Assembly: GCA_024641445.1 (NCBI GenBank)
Contig: JAHEDA010000048.1
Location: 1 to 12,727, forward strand
Origin: Gammaproteobacteria bacterium
GTDB taxonomy: Bacteria; Pseudomonadota; Gammaproteobacteria; UBA6429; Thiohalophilaceae
Direction: 5' to 3'
DNA length: 12,727 bases
In this document: one piece after another, positions 1 to 7,037 of the stretch
How positions within the stretch are numbered: position 1 is the first letter of the stretch
Layout of the letters: each line of letters starts with the position of its first letter
Made by a program: the position numbers and the translations under genes
Notes under the pieces: model-generated
What the model was told of the DNA's origin: nothing
The model's database searches: none
What the model saw: only the letters and a program-made list of their open reading frames with translations

Positions 1-35
1 GGTATTCTACAGTCCTATTCTTAAATTTAAGATTT

Positions 36-43
36 ACCGACTT
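36..43 (+). repeat. Candidate left terminal inverted repeat of the IS
   Basis: ACCGACTT here is the exact reverse complement of 1792-1799 on the other side of the transposase gene. Eight bases could match by chance, so this is only a candidate IS end. A 12-base perfect palindrome (CTTAAATTTAAG, 20-31) lies just outside and could belong to the target site. Confidence 0.35.
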
Positions 44-94
44 TGCGCTTATCAATTTGCTTTTTCAAGCAGGCCCGGCGTATAGGATGTTCCT

Positions 95-1657
95 TTATCG
101 GGCTAATTCACCGTAATTCTTGAGCTTCTCCAGATTATGTATCAAACAATATAACTGCCATTGTCCCTGGACCTTTCTTTTGCCGCGCAGGCTAAATCGA
201 TTCAGGCCTTTATTGGTGCCAATATTGCCAAACACGGGTTCCACGACGGACATGCGGTGGCTGTAGATGTGCTTACCCTCAGGACTATCAACGCGTCGCT
301 TCATCCAGTCGGTATAATTTTCGGCGCGCGTTGACTTCTCAATAATAAAGGAGACCTGTCGGCCATTGCCTTTTCGATGACTCGCCGACGCTGGATTGCT
401 CATGCAGCGCGAGTTCAGACCACAGTGTCGACATTGCAGTAAGCGACCTTCAAAAAAGACTTTGAGGTGGCCATGTTGATCGACGCTTTTGTGTCGAAAA
501 CTCATCAGCTCGCCTGTCGGACAGTGGCAGGTTAACGTGATGGGGTCAAAATCGAATTCCGTGGCGGGGATGACACGGGTCGTTGCTTTCTTGTTGCCGG
601 TAATCGGGCGTCGTGTGCTGTGATTCTCTTTTTGATCTCTAAACTTTGGATCACGACTACGAAACTTATTGTCCGGGATATAACCATTGATATTATTATC
701 ATGCAGGTACTGCATGTTGGCTTCATTGGCATAACCGGTGTCGGCGGTAATGATCGGGTCGTGTGTTTCAATACCTAGTCGTTTGAAACGTTCGCGCACA
801 CTCTTTAAGACAGGTTGCAGGGTATGATGTTCCTGGCCTTCACCAAAGGCCTGTGCATCGACAATGATCTGATGTTTTTTATCCACGGTGGCAATGCCGT
901 TATAGCCTTGAATCGTGCCCTTGCTGGTCGTCATCTTGGCACTTTCGTTATCGGTGATGTTACTTTTTACTTCCTTGTTCTGGCGGCCTTTGCCCATCCT
1001 TGGGCTGGCGGTTTTTAGGAAGTGGTCAATCTTATCGTGGGCTTTGTTTAAGGTTTCAATGGCGTGTTCTGTCCGTTGCCGCCGTTCATCTTCGCGGGAG
1101 TCAGTGCGGTCGAGCGATTTATGCTCACTAAGGTAATAGCGGATCTGGCGCTGGATCTTGTCACGTTTTTGCTCAAGCTCTTTAAATGTCCCCGACCACT
1201 CTTTGGCGGCATTGCTCGACATCTTGCAACCGTCCAGGGCAAACAGTTCCTTACCGAGTAAGCCTTGTGCATCACAGATTAACAGCACTTGTTCAAACAG
1301 GGCTTCAATTTCATCGGATCGACCACTGACGAAACTCGCCAGCGTGGTGAAGTGCGGCACCGTATCACACGACAGTGCCTTGAAAATGACGTTGGTCTCG
1401 CAACACCATTGGATCTCGCGGCTGGACGTAATGCCCTTGGAGTAGGCGAACAGAATAATTTTTAAAAGAATGGCCGGATCATAGGCCGGGCGACCACCCT
1501 CGTCATTCTGATAACGGGGGTAAAAGATGGTTAAATCCAGCTTGTGATCGATAATGTGATTGATGGCGAATTCAAACGTCCCTGCCTGTAGCTGATCGGC
1601 GTAATTGATCACCACCATCTTGTCCTGATTGGGATCGTAAGGGATAAACTTTGGCAT
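95..1657 (-). CDS. IS1182-family DDE transposase
   Basis: This is a transposase of the IS1182 family that would catalyse cut-and-paste movement of the surrounding element. The N-terminal DUF772-type region carries the typical stretch PAYDPAILLKIILFAYS near residues 58-73. The likely catalytic triad is D142 (FALDGCKMSSNAAK), D306 (ITADTGYANE) and E473 (SVVEPVFGNI). A charged helical insertion rich in K, E and R follows the first Asp. A cysteine cluster (C377, C379, C409, C412, C418) lies between the second Asp and the Glu, as expected for the family. I chose the ATG at 1657 (520 residues) over the upstream ATG at 1768 (557 residues), because GGGAGG sits 9 bases before it and family similarity appears to begin there. 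The frame is open throughout with no stop or frameshift, so the element may still be active. Confidence 0.93.
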   Translation of the reverse strand: MPKFIPYDPNQDKMVVINYADQLQAGTFEFAINHIIDHKLDLTIFYPRYQNDEGGRPAYDPAILLKIILFAYSKGITSSREIQWCCETNVIFKALSCDTVPHFTTLASFVSGRSDEIEALFEQVLLICDAQGLLGKELFALDGCKMSSNAAKEWSGTFKELEQKRDKIQRQIRYYLSEHKSLDRTDSREDERRQRTEHAIETLNKAHDKIDHFLKTASPRMGKGRQNKEVKSNITDNESAKMTTSKGTIQGYNGIATVDKKHQIIVDAQAFGEGQEHHTLQPVLKSVRERFKRLGIETHDPIITADTGYANEANMQYLHDNNINGYIPDNKFRSRDPKFRDQKENHSTRRPITGNKKATTRVIPATEFDFDPITLTCHCPTGELMSFRHKSVDQHGHLKVFFEGRLLQCRHCGLNSRCMSNPASASHRKGNGRQVSFIIEKSTRAENYTDWMKRRVDSPEGKHIYSHRMSVVEPVFGNIGTNKGLNRFSLRGKRKVQGQWQLYCLIHNLEKLKNYGELAR

Positions 1658-1666
1658 TGCGGCTGA

Positions 1667-1672
1667 CCTCCC
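1667..1672 (-). promoter_or_regulatory. Ribosome binding site that fixes the transposase start
   Basis: On the minus strand GGGAGG lies 9 bases before the ATG at 1657. This is the reason for preferring that start over the in-frame ATG 111 bases upstream. Confidence 0.7.
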
Positions 1673-1791
1673 TGTGAACTGTCGCGATTTTATCAAAGTG
1701 TTACGCCATTTTTTAGGTTTTTCTACAGCCTCAACGTTAAAAATAAGGCCTAACCTACGACCACTCAATTTGCCGAGGAAGTTTACTTTTT

Positions 1792-1799
1792 AAGTCGGT
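1792..1799 (-). repeat. Candidate right terminal inverted repeat of the IS
   Basis: AAGTCGGT is the inverted copy of 36-43. It lies 134 bases upstream of the preferred transposase start at 1657, which leaves room for a transposase promoter inside the element. Confidence 0.35.
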
Positions 1800-1870
1800 T
1801 ATTGGGTATTTCAGAGTTCTAATGCGGCAATAAGAGAAATTATGAGTAAATTACTCGGGAAAGGCCGACA

Positions 1871-1905
1871 CCTTACTCGTGGCCGTATCAGGCATGAGAG
1901 TAAGG
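1871..1905. repeat. Inverted repeat downstream of the GFA gene
   Basis: CCTTACTC (1871-1878) pairs perfectly with GAGTAAGG (1898-1905). The 19-base loop contains a further GCC/GGC pairing (1882-1884 with 1891-1893). It lies 13 bases past the stop of the minus-strand GFA gene. Neither strand has a T tract after it, so it is not a typical intrinsic terminator. It could protect the mRNA 3' end, or mark the joint between IS-flanking and host DNA. Confidence 0.45.
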
Positions 1906-1917
1906 ACTAACCCCCGA

Positions 1918-2337
1918 CTAGATAGCGGGTGGATACTCGGCAAATATCGGGAGGCCATCGCCGCCGCATGACCACTCTGTGCGTGATTCATAAAAGATAC
2001 GGGCCTGCGGGGTGATTAAGAGTTCGTTATCCAGCGACCCGGCGGGGATCACCACCATCCCGATCTCAGGGACATGACGGGGCAAGGGGCTACCACACAC
2101 CTTACAAAACCTTGTGAAAAAGCGTTCGGCCTCAGGGACCTTGTATGTGCCGATCTGCTCCTCCCCCACTCGCCATACCAAGGTCTCGGGTTTAACCATC
2201 AGATTGGTGGCGTGGCCTGTACCAGTGGCCTTACGGCAACGGCTACAGTGGCAGTGATAAAATCGTTTCACATCACCCGTGATGCTGTACTGCACGGCCC
2301 CGCAGAGGCAGCTACCGTCAAAGTCAGTATGTGCCAT
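1918..2337 (-). CDS. GFA/CENP-V family zinc-binding protein
   Basis: This 139-residue protein belongs to the GFA family, named after a glutathione-dependent formaldehyde-activating enzyme. All seven expected zinc cysteines are present in the family spacing: C10 and C12 (SCLCGAV), C29, C31 and C34 (CHCSRCRK), and C78 and C81 (FCKVCGSPLP). The length is normal and the fold should be a single cytoplasmic beta-rich domain with two zinc sites. Most family members have no known substrate, so formaldehyde chemistry should not be assumed. The gene starts 46 bases after the stop of the oxygenase-like gene on the same strand, so the two are probably co-transcribed. A modest GAGGG site precedes the ATG. 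The family call is firm; the function is open. Confidence 0.88.
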   Translation of the reverse strand: MAHTDFDGSCLCGAVQYSITGDVKRFYHCHCSRCRKATGTGHATNLMVKPETLVWRVGEEQIGTYKVPEAERFFTRFCKVCGSPLPRHVPEIGMVVIPAGSLDNELLITPQARIFYESRTEWSCGGDGLPIFAEYPPAI

Positions 2338-2383
2338 TTCTTATCCCTCGTACTCTGTGTTAGTGGTATTTCCCGGTCACCCT

Positions 2384-3151
2384 TCAGGCCAGATAGCGCA
2401 CACCAATCTTATAGCCAGGTACCGATGGGTCCCGGTAATAACTACAGTGCAGGGTGGTGCGATTATCCAGCATTGAGACCTCACCAATGCCCACGGGTTC
2501 ACTCCAGGCGTGTTGCAGAATGATATTCCCCAATAACCCGGACATGTCCTCACGCGTAAATAGCGTGTAGGTGTTTTGCCCCCCCTTCATAGAGGTAGCG
2601 CCTGGCTGTCCCTCCCGCACGGCCTGAAGATTACCCACCAACGAGGGGATAAACAGGGTGGAGGCGGTGCGTGGATAGCGTTGTTCGTCATCAAAGGGGT
2701 CGCGCGTATACATGGAATATTGGGTCGGCTGATTGATGCTGCGATCGATATGAAAGTTGAGGTGTGGAAATCGATTGCGGTGCCCCTGACTACGGAGGTG
2801 TGTATCCAGGTAGGCATTCTTGAAAATGATCGGGCCAAGGCGCTGCATGATCTGGCGCAGACCAGACTCCAACTGCATCGATGTGTCGTGGAGCGTCACC
2901 AGTGCGGGCTTCTCGAATTCGATAATCACACCATAGTGCTGATACAAAAAGGGGATGTCGACCCGCTGTGAGTAAGCCGCAAGATCACCATGCAGGATAT
3001 CCGCATAGTGCTGCAACAACCGTTCGCCGTAGTCGGGCAGGGCAATGTGGGCGCGGTAGTCTATTCCCTGATAGTGCCCCAATAAGGGGCGTAATGGCTG
3101 ACGCCACAGCAAATTGGACCATTGGGTATTGAAGTGAGCACTGAATTCCAT
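2384..3151 (-). CDS. Putative TauD-like Fe(II)/2-oxoglutarate oxygenase
   Basis: I do not recognise this 255-residue protein as a named enzyme, but its residues fit the TauD/clavaminate-synthase-like oxygenase fold. H134 and D136 (FHIDRS) form an HxD pair. The stretch SMLDNRTTLHCSYYRD near the C-terminus supplies a distal histidine (H235), and R252 lies where the 2-oxoglutarate-binding arginine is usually found. The DNRxxxH pattern is typical of TauD relatives. There is no signal peptide or membrane segment, so it should be cytoplasmic. The start is well supported by AGGGGA four bases before the ATG. It heads a probable two-gene operon with the GFA protein and is transcribed divergently from the cysteine-rich gene at 3278. 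The substrate is unknown. The oxygenase assignment rests on motif reading only; a non-catalytic cupin-like protein remains possible. Confidence 0.55.
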   Translation of the reverse strand: MEFSAHFNTQWSNLLWRQPLRPLLGHYQGIDYRAHIALPDYGERLLQHYADILHGDLAAYSQRVDIPFLYQHYGVIIEFEKPALVTLHDTSMQLESGLRQIMQRLGPIIFKNAYLDTHLRSQGHRNRFPHLNFHIDRSINQPTQYSMYTRDPFDDEQRYPRTASTLFIPSLVGNLQAVREGQPGATSMKGGQNTYTLFTREDMSGLLGNIILQHAWSEPVGIGEVSMLDNRTTLHCSYYRDPSVPGYKIGVRYLA

Positions 3152-3167
3152 TATTTCCCCTAAATCT

Positions 3168-3175
3168 CCACGTGG
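3168..3175. repeat. Perfect palindrome CCACGTGG in the divergent spacer
   Basis: CCACGTGG is an 8-base perfect palindrome located 17 bases upstream of the oxygenase-like ATG, in its predicted 5' leader. It could be a regulator half-site pair or chance. Confidence 0.3.
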
Positions 3176-3179
3176 AATG

Positions 3180-3231
3180 TCCGATATGCCTAGATGTAGT
3201 AGCCGGATTCGCTACTTGGAAGAGTATCGGA
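3180..3231. repeat. Nested inverted repeat in the divergent spacer
   Basis: The outer arms TCCGATA (3180-3186) and TATCGGA (3225-3231) are perfect complements. Inside them AGTAGC (3198-3203) and GCTACT (3211-3216) are also perfect complements around a 7-base loop. Both dyads share nearly the same centre (about 3206-3207), so this is one composite structure and not two unrelated ones. It lies midway between the divergent genes and could be an operator for both, or a folded leader of the plus-strand mRNA. Confidence 0.6.
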
Positions 3232-3235
3232 TAGT

Positions 3236-3268
3236 TATCAGGGTTCTGAATTAGGGAACCTATCAGGG
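3236..3268 (+). promoter_or_regulatory. Direct repeat pair and small hairpin overlapping the RBS of the Cys-rich gene
   Basis: TATCAGGG occurs at 3236-3243 and again at 3261-3268, 25 bases apart. Between them GGTTC (3242-3246) and GAACC (3256-3260) can form a small hairpin. The second repeat contains the first part of the strong Shine-Dalgarno AGGGAGG (3265-3271), six bases before the ATG at 3278. A protein or RNA binding these repeats could control translation of the cysteine-rich gene; that is inference. Confidence 0.4.
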
Positions 3269-3277
3269 AGGAAAAAT

Positions 3278-3904
3278 ATGTATATCCCCAGCCCCAACGG
3301 CCCCGCTTGCGACCCATCGATACAGCGGCAGTTAGAGGTATTTATAAACCAGCCTGAACCTGAAGAGGTTGCACCCTGTCCAGGTTGTAACCAGCATATC
3401 CCCGTACACTGCTCGCCGACCTGTGACCGCGCGGCGCAGGCCCTCTCGATTGAACCGGAAAAATATCCGATCGAGGACAAGGTTGTGCCACTGGTGTTTG
3501 AGATCATGGCCACTCGTTTGATTCAAACCTGCTGGTCCTGCGAGGGGCACCTGGATTACGAGAGCCGCCTCTGGAAACTCCCACAGGTGTGTTTTCATAC
3601 GGAATCACAGGTGTACCCAAAATTGATGCTGATTCACCTCTCGCGTCTGTATCAGGCCCACATGCTAACAAATGCCTGGCACATCGTCCTCACGGACATG
3701 GCCAATACCATGGGCATCACCTATAGCATCCAACCCGATCTCAACCGTGCAGAAGATATACACCTCGGTGCACTACAGCTCGACCTCATGACCATCGCCG
3801 GAAATCTGCATAGTGCCCTCAAACAGATTGCACGAGAGCTGCTGGGCGATTACTGCCGCCAAACAGGGGCACGACAGTCACAGGCCAATCTCAGCCAGGT
3901 TTAG
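3278..3904 (+). CDS. Cysteine-rich protein of unknown function
   Basis: I do not recognise this 208-residue protein. Nine cysteines are seen: C34/C37 (CPGC) with C45 and C49 form a four-cysteine group that could bind zinc or iron. C85/C88 (CWSCEGH) followed by H91, C105 and H107 could form a second site. C11 and C193 stand alone. From about residue 110 onward the chain is predicted to be helical, without signal peptide or membrane segment, so it is probably cytoplasmic. The start is secure: AGGGAGG lies six bases before the ATG. It diverges from the oxygenase-like gene across a spacer full of repeats, and its last 14 bases overlap the end of the hybrid kinase on the other strand. A metal or redox sensing or carrier role is possible but unproven. 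Confidence 0.8.
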   Translation: MYIPSPNGPACDPSIQRQLEVFINQPEPEEVAPCPGCNQHIPVHCSPTCDRAAQALSIEPEKYPIEDKVVPLVFEIMATRLIQTCWSCEGHLDYESRLWKLPQVCFHTESQVYPKLMLIHLSRLYQAHMLTNAWHIVLTDMANTMGITYSIQPDLNRAEDIHLGALQLDLMTIAGNLHSALKQIARELLGDYCRQTGARQSQANLSQV

Positions 3905-5993
3905 CGCCGTCCTGGAAGCCTGCGTATATAGACTCACACAACACGTTTAACTTATCCAGCAGCGGGGGGATCGAACCGGCATCGTCGCCCCTGTTCTGGA
4001 CCTCGATTTCCGACGCCAATTGCGTCAGCTGAGGGTAACCATACCCACCGGCCGTCCCCTTCAGGTCGTGAATTAACTGCCGAAATCTCTTCGTATCACC
4101 CTGCTGATACGAGCCGATTATTTCGCCATACATTGCCTTCAAGGACACAATAAATCCTTCCAGAAGCTCCACCATTTCGGGCTCAGACTCCAGCAATGTG
4201 GAATAGATTCTGGTTCCAACACCCTTCTCTGCTGGTCTCAAATATCGCGCCGTGACCTCATAGAGTCGTTGCCTGACGATAGGTTTGGTGACAAAGTCAT
4301 CCGCCCCAACCCGTAGACACTCACTCTTATCCTCATACGTGGCATTCGCCGTAAGCATGACGACCGGCCTGGAGTATGCTTTGGCCCGCAATTCCCGCAC
4401 TGCATCAAGTCCAGACATCACTGGCATTTGCATATCCATATAAATTAAATCGTAGGAATTTTGCATGGCCAGATTGACAGCAATCGCACCATTATCGGCA
4501 CAGCTTACACTCGCCCCCATCCTCTCCAAATACATCTTAATGAGTTGTTGATTGGTTTTATTGTCTTCCGCCAGGAGAATCCGGCCAGCAAGCAACATCG
4601 CATCACCACTATTCTCCGGTGAGTCTGGTTCGAATGAGACCTGCTCAATATTGGTAATCAATTTAGCGTCCACAGCAGGGCCAAGATTCAGGCAGAACTC
4701 AAATATCGAGCCTTTGCCTTTTTCACTCCTGACCGTTAGCTGCCCCCCCAATTTTTCCGCCAGATGTTTTGAGAGAGACAGGCCCAGCCCGGTACCGCCA
4801 AAACGACGCGCCGTACTGCTATCGGCCTGTTTGAAGGGTTTGAAGATCATGCCAAGTTGCTCGCTGGTCATACCTATGCCGGTATCCTTGATCAGAAATA
4901 ACAGCTTGTGACTAATCACGTCATAGCGCACGGCAATCCGCACCGAACCCGTATCAGTAAACTTGATGGCATTGCTACAGAGATTCAACAGTATTTGTTT
5001 AATCCGCACCGGGTCACTCTGTATCACGCCAGGCAAGGGAAACTCATAATCAATACCAAAGTCGAGCCCCTTTCTTTTGGCCTGACCGATAATAATAGAT
5101 TCCACCTCGGCCACCAGCTGTAGCGGATTCGCCGGTATTGTCTCGATCTGGAGTTCACCGGCCTCAACCTTGGACAGGTCCAGAATATCGTTAATCAGAC
5201 TCAGGAGGTGATCGCCACTACGCCGTATAATTTTCAAGGCGCTCAGGCGTTGTTCGGTTGTTTGATCTTGATCAACTGCGGTATCGGCAAAGCCAATAAT
5301 CGCGGTCAGGGGTGTACGAATCTCGTGGCTCATGTTGGCCAGAAAGCTCTCCTTGGCACGAGTTGCCTCAAGGGCCTGGTCCCGTGCAAGAACAAGGTCC
5401 TGCTCAGTCTGTTTTCGTTTTTGTATCTCGTTCTCAAGCTCAATGCGAATTGCAATCTCACGTTCATGCAGCCTTTCGCGGAATGTCTTGATAACCCAGG
5501 TAATCAGTATCACGCCAAGGATAAAAAAAATATTGACACTCAACTGCTGCAGACCCCCTGGCTGATCGTTGAGATACAACTCACGCGCGAGATACGGGCC
5601 ATATATCATTATAACCACGACAAAAAAATATCTGGCTCTCCATGGAATAAAACTTAGTCCCCCTATCGCCACCAGGTGCAGATTAATGCCATATAAAGCG
5701 CCTTCGCCAATCCTCAAGATCATGACATTCAATATCGAGGCACATACAAAGACCACCAAAAGACCCACTCGCTCTGCAGCACGGAATGTGTTGGCGCGCC
5801 TTAGCCACCAATGCGCCAGCAACGCCATTGGAATAATCAAAACCCGTAGGCCAAGAAATTCCCACCTTAACTGCGGGACATAAATCAGGTCTAAAAACCA
5901 AAAGATGAGAAACAGTGGCACGGCGGCCCAATTGATAATGACCCTCAATATCTGTTTAATCTCTAATAGTCTTTCTTGCTCAAGGGAACTCAT
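3891..5993 (-). CDS. Membrane hybrid histidine kinase with receiver and HPt domains
   Basis: This 700-residue sensor kinase carries a nearly full phosphorelay in one chain. Residues 17-170 are strongly hydrophobic, with about six membrane segments and little exposed loop. A coiled coil (171-215) leads into HisKA with the phospho-accepting H223 (MSHEIRTPL). The ATPase domain shows the N box (N341, NAIKFT), G1 (DTGIGM, 370-375), F box (FKPFKQ) and G2 (GGTGLGLS). A receiver follows with E475/D476, phospho-acceptor D520, T548 and K570. The C-terminal HPt has H642 (HDLKGTAGG). All key residues are intact. The N-terminal segments resemble membrane-embedded sensor modules, but I cannot name the signal. 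No response regulator or output gene lies beside it, so the HPt probably passes phosphate to a distant regulator. GAGG seven bases before the ATG supports the start. Confidence 0.95.
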   Translation of the reverse strand: MSSLEQERLLEIKQILRVIINWAAVPLFLIFWFLDLIYVPQLRWEFLGLRVLIIPMALLAHWWLRRANTFRAAERVGLLVVFVCASILNVMILRIGEGALYGINLHLVAIGGLSFIPWRARYFFVVVIMIYGPYLARELYLNDQPGGLQQLSVNIFFILGVILITWVIKTFRERLHEREIAIRIELENEIQKRKQTEQDLVLARDQALEATRAKESFLANMSHEIRTPLTAIIGFADTAVDQDQTTEQRLSALKIIRRSGDHLLSLINDILDLSKVEAGELQIETIPANPLQLVAEVESIIIGQAKRKGLDFGIDYEFPLPGVIQSDPVRIKQILLNLCSNAIKFTDTGSVRIAVRYDVISHKLLFLIKDTGIGMTSEQLGMIFKPFKQADSSTARRFGGTGLGLSLSKHLAEKLGGQLTVRSEKGKGSIFEFCLNLGPAVDAKLITNIEQVSFEPDSPENSGDAMLLAGRILLAEDNKTNQQLIKMYLERMGASVSCADNGAIAVNLAMQNSYDLIYMDMQMPVMSGLDAVRELRAKAYSRPVVMLTANATYEDKSECLRVGADDFVTKPIVRQRLYEVTARYLRPAEKGVGTRIYSTLLESEPEMVELLEGFIVSLKAMYGEIIGSYQQGDTKRFRQLIHDLKGTAGGYGYPQLTQLASEIEVQNRGDDAGSIPPLLDKLNVLCESIYAGFQDGAKPG

Positions 5994-6046
5994 GACAAGA
6001 CCTCAGTCATCCAGGCGGCTATACAGGGAATAGTGGGCGCAGATTA

Positions 6047-6093
6047 GCGTGTGGTTCGGGTTGATCTGGGACAATACACGCAGCCTCCAGGCT
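6047..6093. repeat. Dyads upstream of the hybrid kinase gene
   Basis: GCGTGT (6047-6052) is complementary to ACACGC (6076-6081). Directly adjacent, AGCCT-CC-AGGCT (6082-6093) is a near-perfect palindrome. Both lie 54-100 bases upstream of the minus-strand kinase ATG, a usual place for operators. The rest of the 242-base spacer 5994-6235 shows no gene and no convincing terminator for the upstream YkgJ-type gene. Confidence 0.3.
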
Positions 6094-6235
6094 ATATCCC
6101 TATTATCGGCATGTATTTGGTACTTTTGAGGTATTTAAGTACTCATGAATACGGGATTATCTGGACTTCAGTAATCCATTTTCACGCAGCAGGCTTGATG
6201 CGCCTCAGCAGATCTGGCGAGGGTATTCGTGGGTA

Positions 6236-6883
6236 TTACTTCGAGAGGTCATCAAAGGCCCGCATCTTCGCGGGCAGACTGCCCCAGGTACAGTCGCGCA
6301 TGGCGCGAGCGAGGGCATGCAATGCGCCCCGCTTGATCGCCTGTCGTCGCGCAGCCTTATCGCGCACTCCGTAAAAGGGCAGCATGATATCAAAGGCCTC
6401 GTCACGGTAACGTGGGATCGGGTCCATCACATCACCACGGCGGGTGTGGAAGGCGTCTTCTCCCTCAGCACAGGGTTTACCAAGGACATTAAACTGACGA
6501 CAAGCCATCGGCCGCAGGGGGTGAATACTGCACGCACCGGATAGCAAGAATGGGCAACTGTCCAGCATATCGAGTCGCTGTAATTGTTGCATCAATTGTT
6601 CGCGCAGGGGGGATTGCAGTTTCTCTATCACATACCAGCTCATCCCCATCAGCTCTAATGGGTACACCGGAATATCCTGATGCGTGCTACAACAACTGGA
6701 GCAATTCTTACGACAGGCCAACTCACGCCCCTGCCGCTCTTCACGCCGGATCCCCTCGCTTACACCCTCATCAATCAAGGTGTAGGCATCGAATAGTATC
6801 GGCAACCAATTATAGCGAAGCTCATCGTCAGGGAAACTCTGACGTTGCGGTTTTCTGTAATCTGTCTCGCTAATCTTGGACAC
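6236..6883 (-). CDS. YkgJ-family cysteine-cluster protein
   Basis: This 215-residue protein belongs to the YkgJ family (CxxCxxCC, PF03692 type), thought to bind zinc or an iron-sulfur cluster. The signature cysteines are C57, C61, C64 and C65 (ACRKNCSSCC), then C110, C118 (SGACSIHPLRP), C128 (ACRQF) and C138 (KPCAEG). The RPxxCRxF segment is characteristic. No signal peptide or membrane segment is seen. The start is GTG at 6883: the nearby ATG at 6890 is out of frame, and no other in-frame start exists before a stop upstream. Only a weak AAGG site precedes it, which together with GTG suggests low expression. It lies 154 bases beyond the protease on the same strand but appears to have its own promoter. 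The cellular role of the family is unknown. Confidence 0.85.
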   Translation of the reverse strand: MSKISETDYRKPQRQSFPDDELRYNWLPILFDAYTLIDEGVSEGIRREERQGRELACRKNCSSCCSTHQDIPVYPLELMGMSWYVIEKLQSPLREQLMQQLQRLDMLDSCPFLLSGACSIHPLRPMACRQFNVLGKPCAEGEDAFHTRRGDVMDPIPRYRDEAFDIMLPFYGVRDKAARRQAIKRGALHALARAMRDCTWGSLPAKMRAFDDLSK

Positions 6884-6954
6884 GCCGCATGGCCTTGTAA
6901 TCTTGATGTCGTATCTCTAACACGTCAGATAAATTATTCACCTACGCGCCGATG

Positions 6955-6963
6955 ATTATAGCA
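6955..6963 (-). promoter_or_regulatory. Predicted extended -10 promoter for the YkgJ-type gene
   Basis: On the minus strand this reads TGCTATAAT, a perfect extended -10 element (TGnTATAAT). Transcription would start near 6948 and give a leader of about 65 bases before the GTG at 6883. No good -35 hexamer is seen, which extended -10 promoters tolerate. A second TATAAT lies 29 bases further upstream (6984-6989, minus strand), inside a repeated TGATTATAG. Confidence 0.5.
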
Positions 6964-7037
6964 CTCGACAGATGGGTGAATTGATTATAGAAATTGTGTT
7001 GCCACGCTATCACAATGGCACTCGATTGTTCATCACC

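Larger units (their letters stand above)
36..1799 (-). mobile_element. IS1182-family insertion sequence, tentative boundaries
   Basis: A single intact transposase gene of the IS1182 family fills most of this segment. The only matching ends I could find by eye are an 8-base inverted repeat, ACCGACTT at 36-43 and AAGTCGGT at 1792-1799. They would bound an element of about 1.76 kb, which is a normal size for this family. The match does not extend outward convincingly, and I see no clear target-site duplication next to it, so the true ends may differ by tens of bases. The identity of the element is firm; its exact boundaries are inferred. Confidence 0.55.

Noticed and set aside
1658..1768. Longer transposase start giving 557 residues
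   Set aside because: The ATG at 1657 has GGGAGG at 9 bases and family-like sequence begins there; the extra 37 residues look like translated leader.
6051..6374. Plus-strand open frame of 107 codons across the spacer and the YkgJ-type gene end
   Set aside because: No ribosome site or recognisable domain, and about half of it is antisense to the cysteine-cluster gene.
6993..7016. ATTGTG/CACAAT hairpin after the protease stop as a terminator
   Set aside because: Only six AT-rich pairs with a 12-base loop and no real U tract; too weak to call.
6900..7037. Possible tRNA or small RNA between the protease and the YkgJ-type gene
   Set aside because: No cloverleaf arms or T-loop consensus could be found on either strand.
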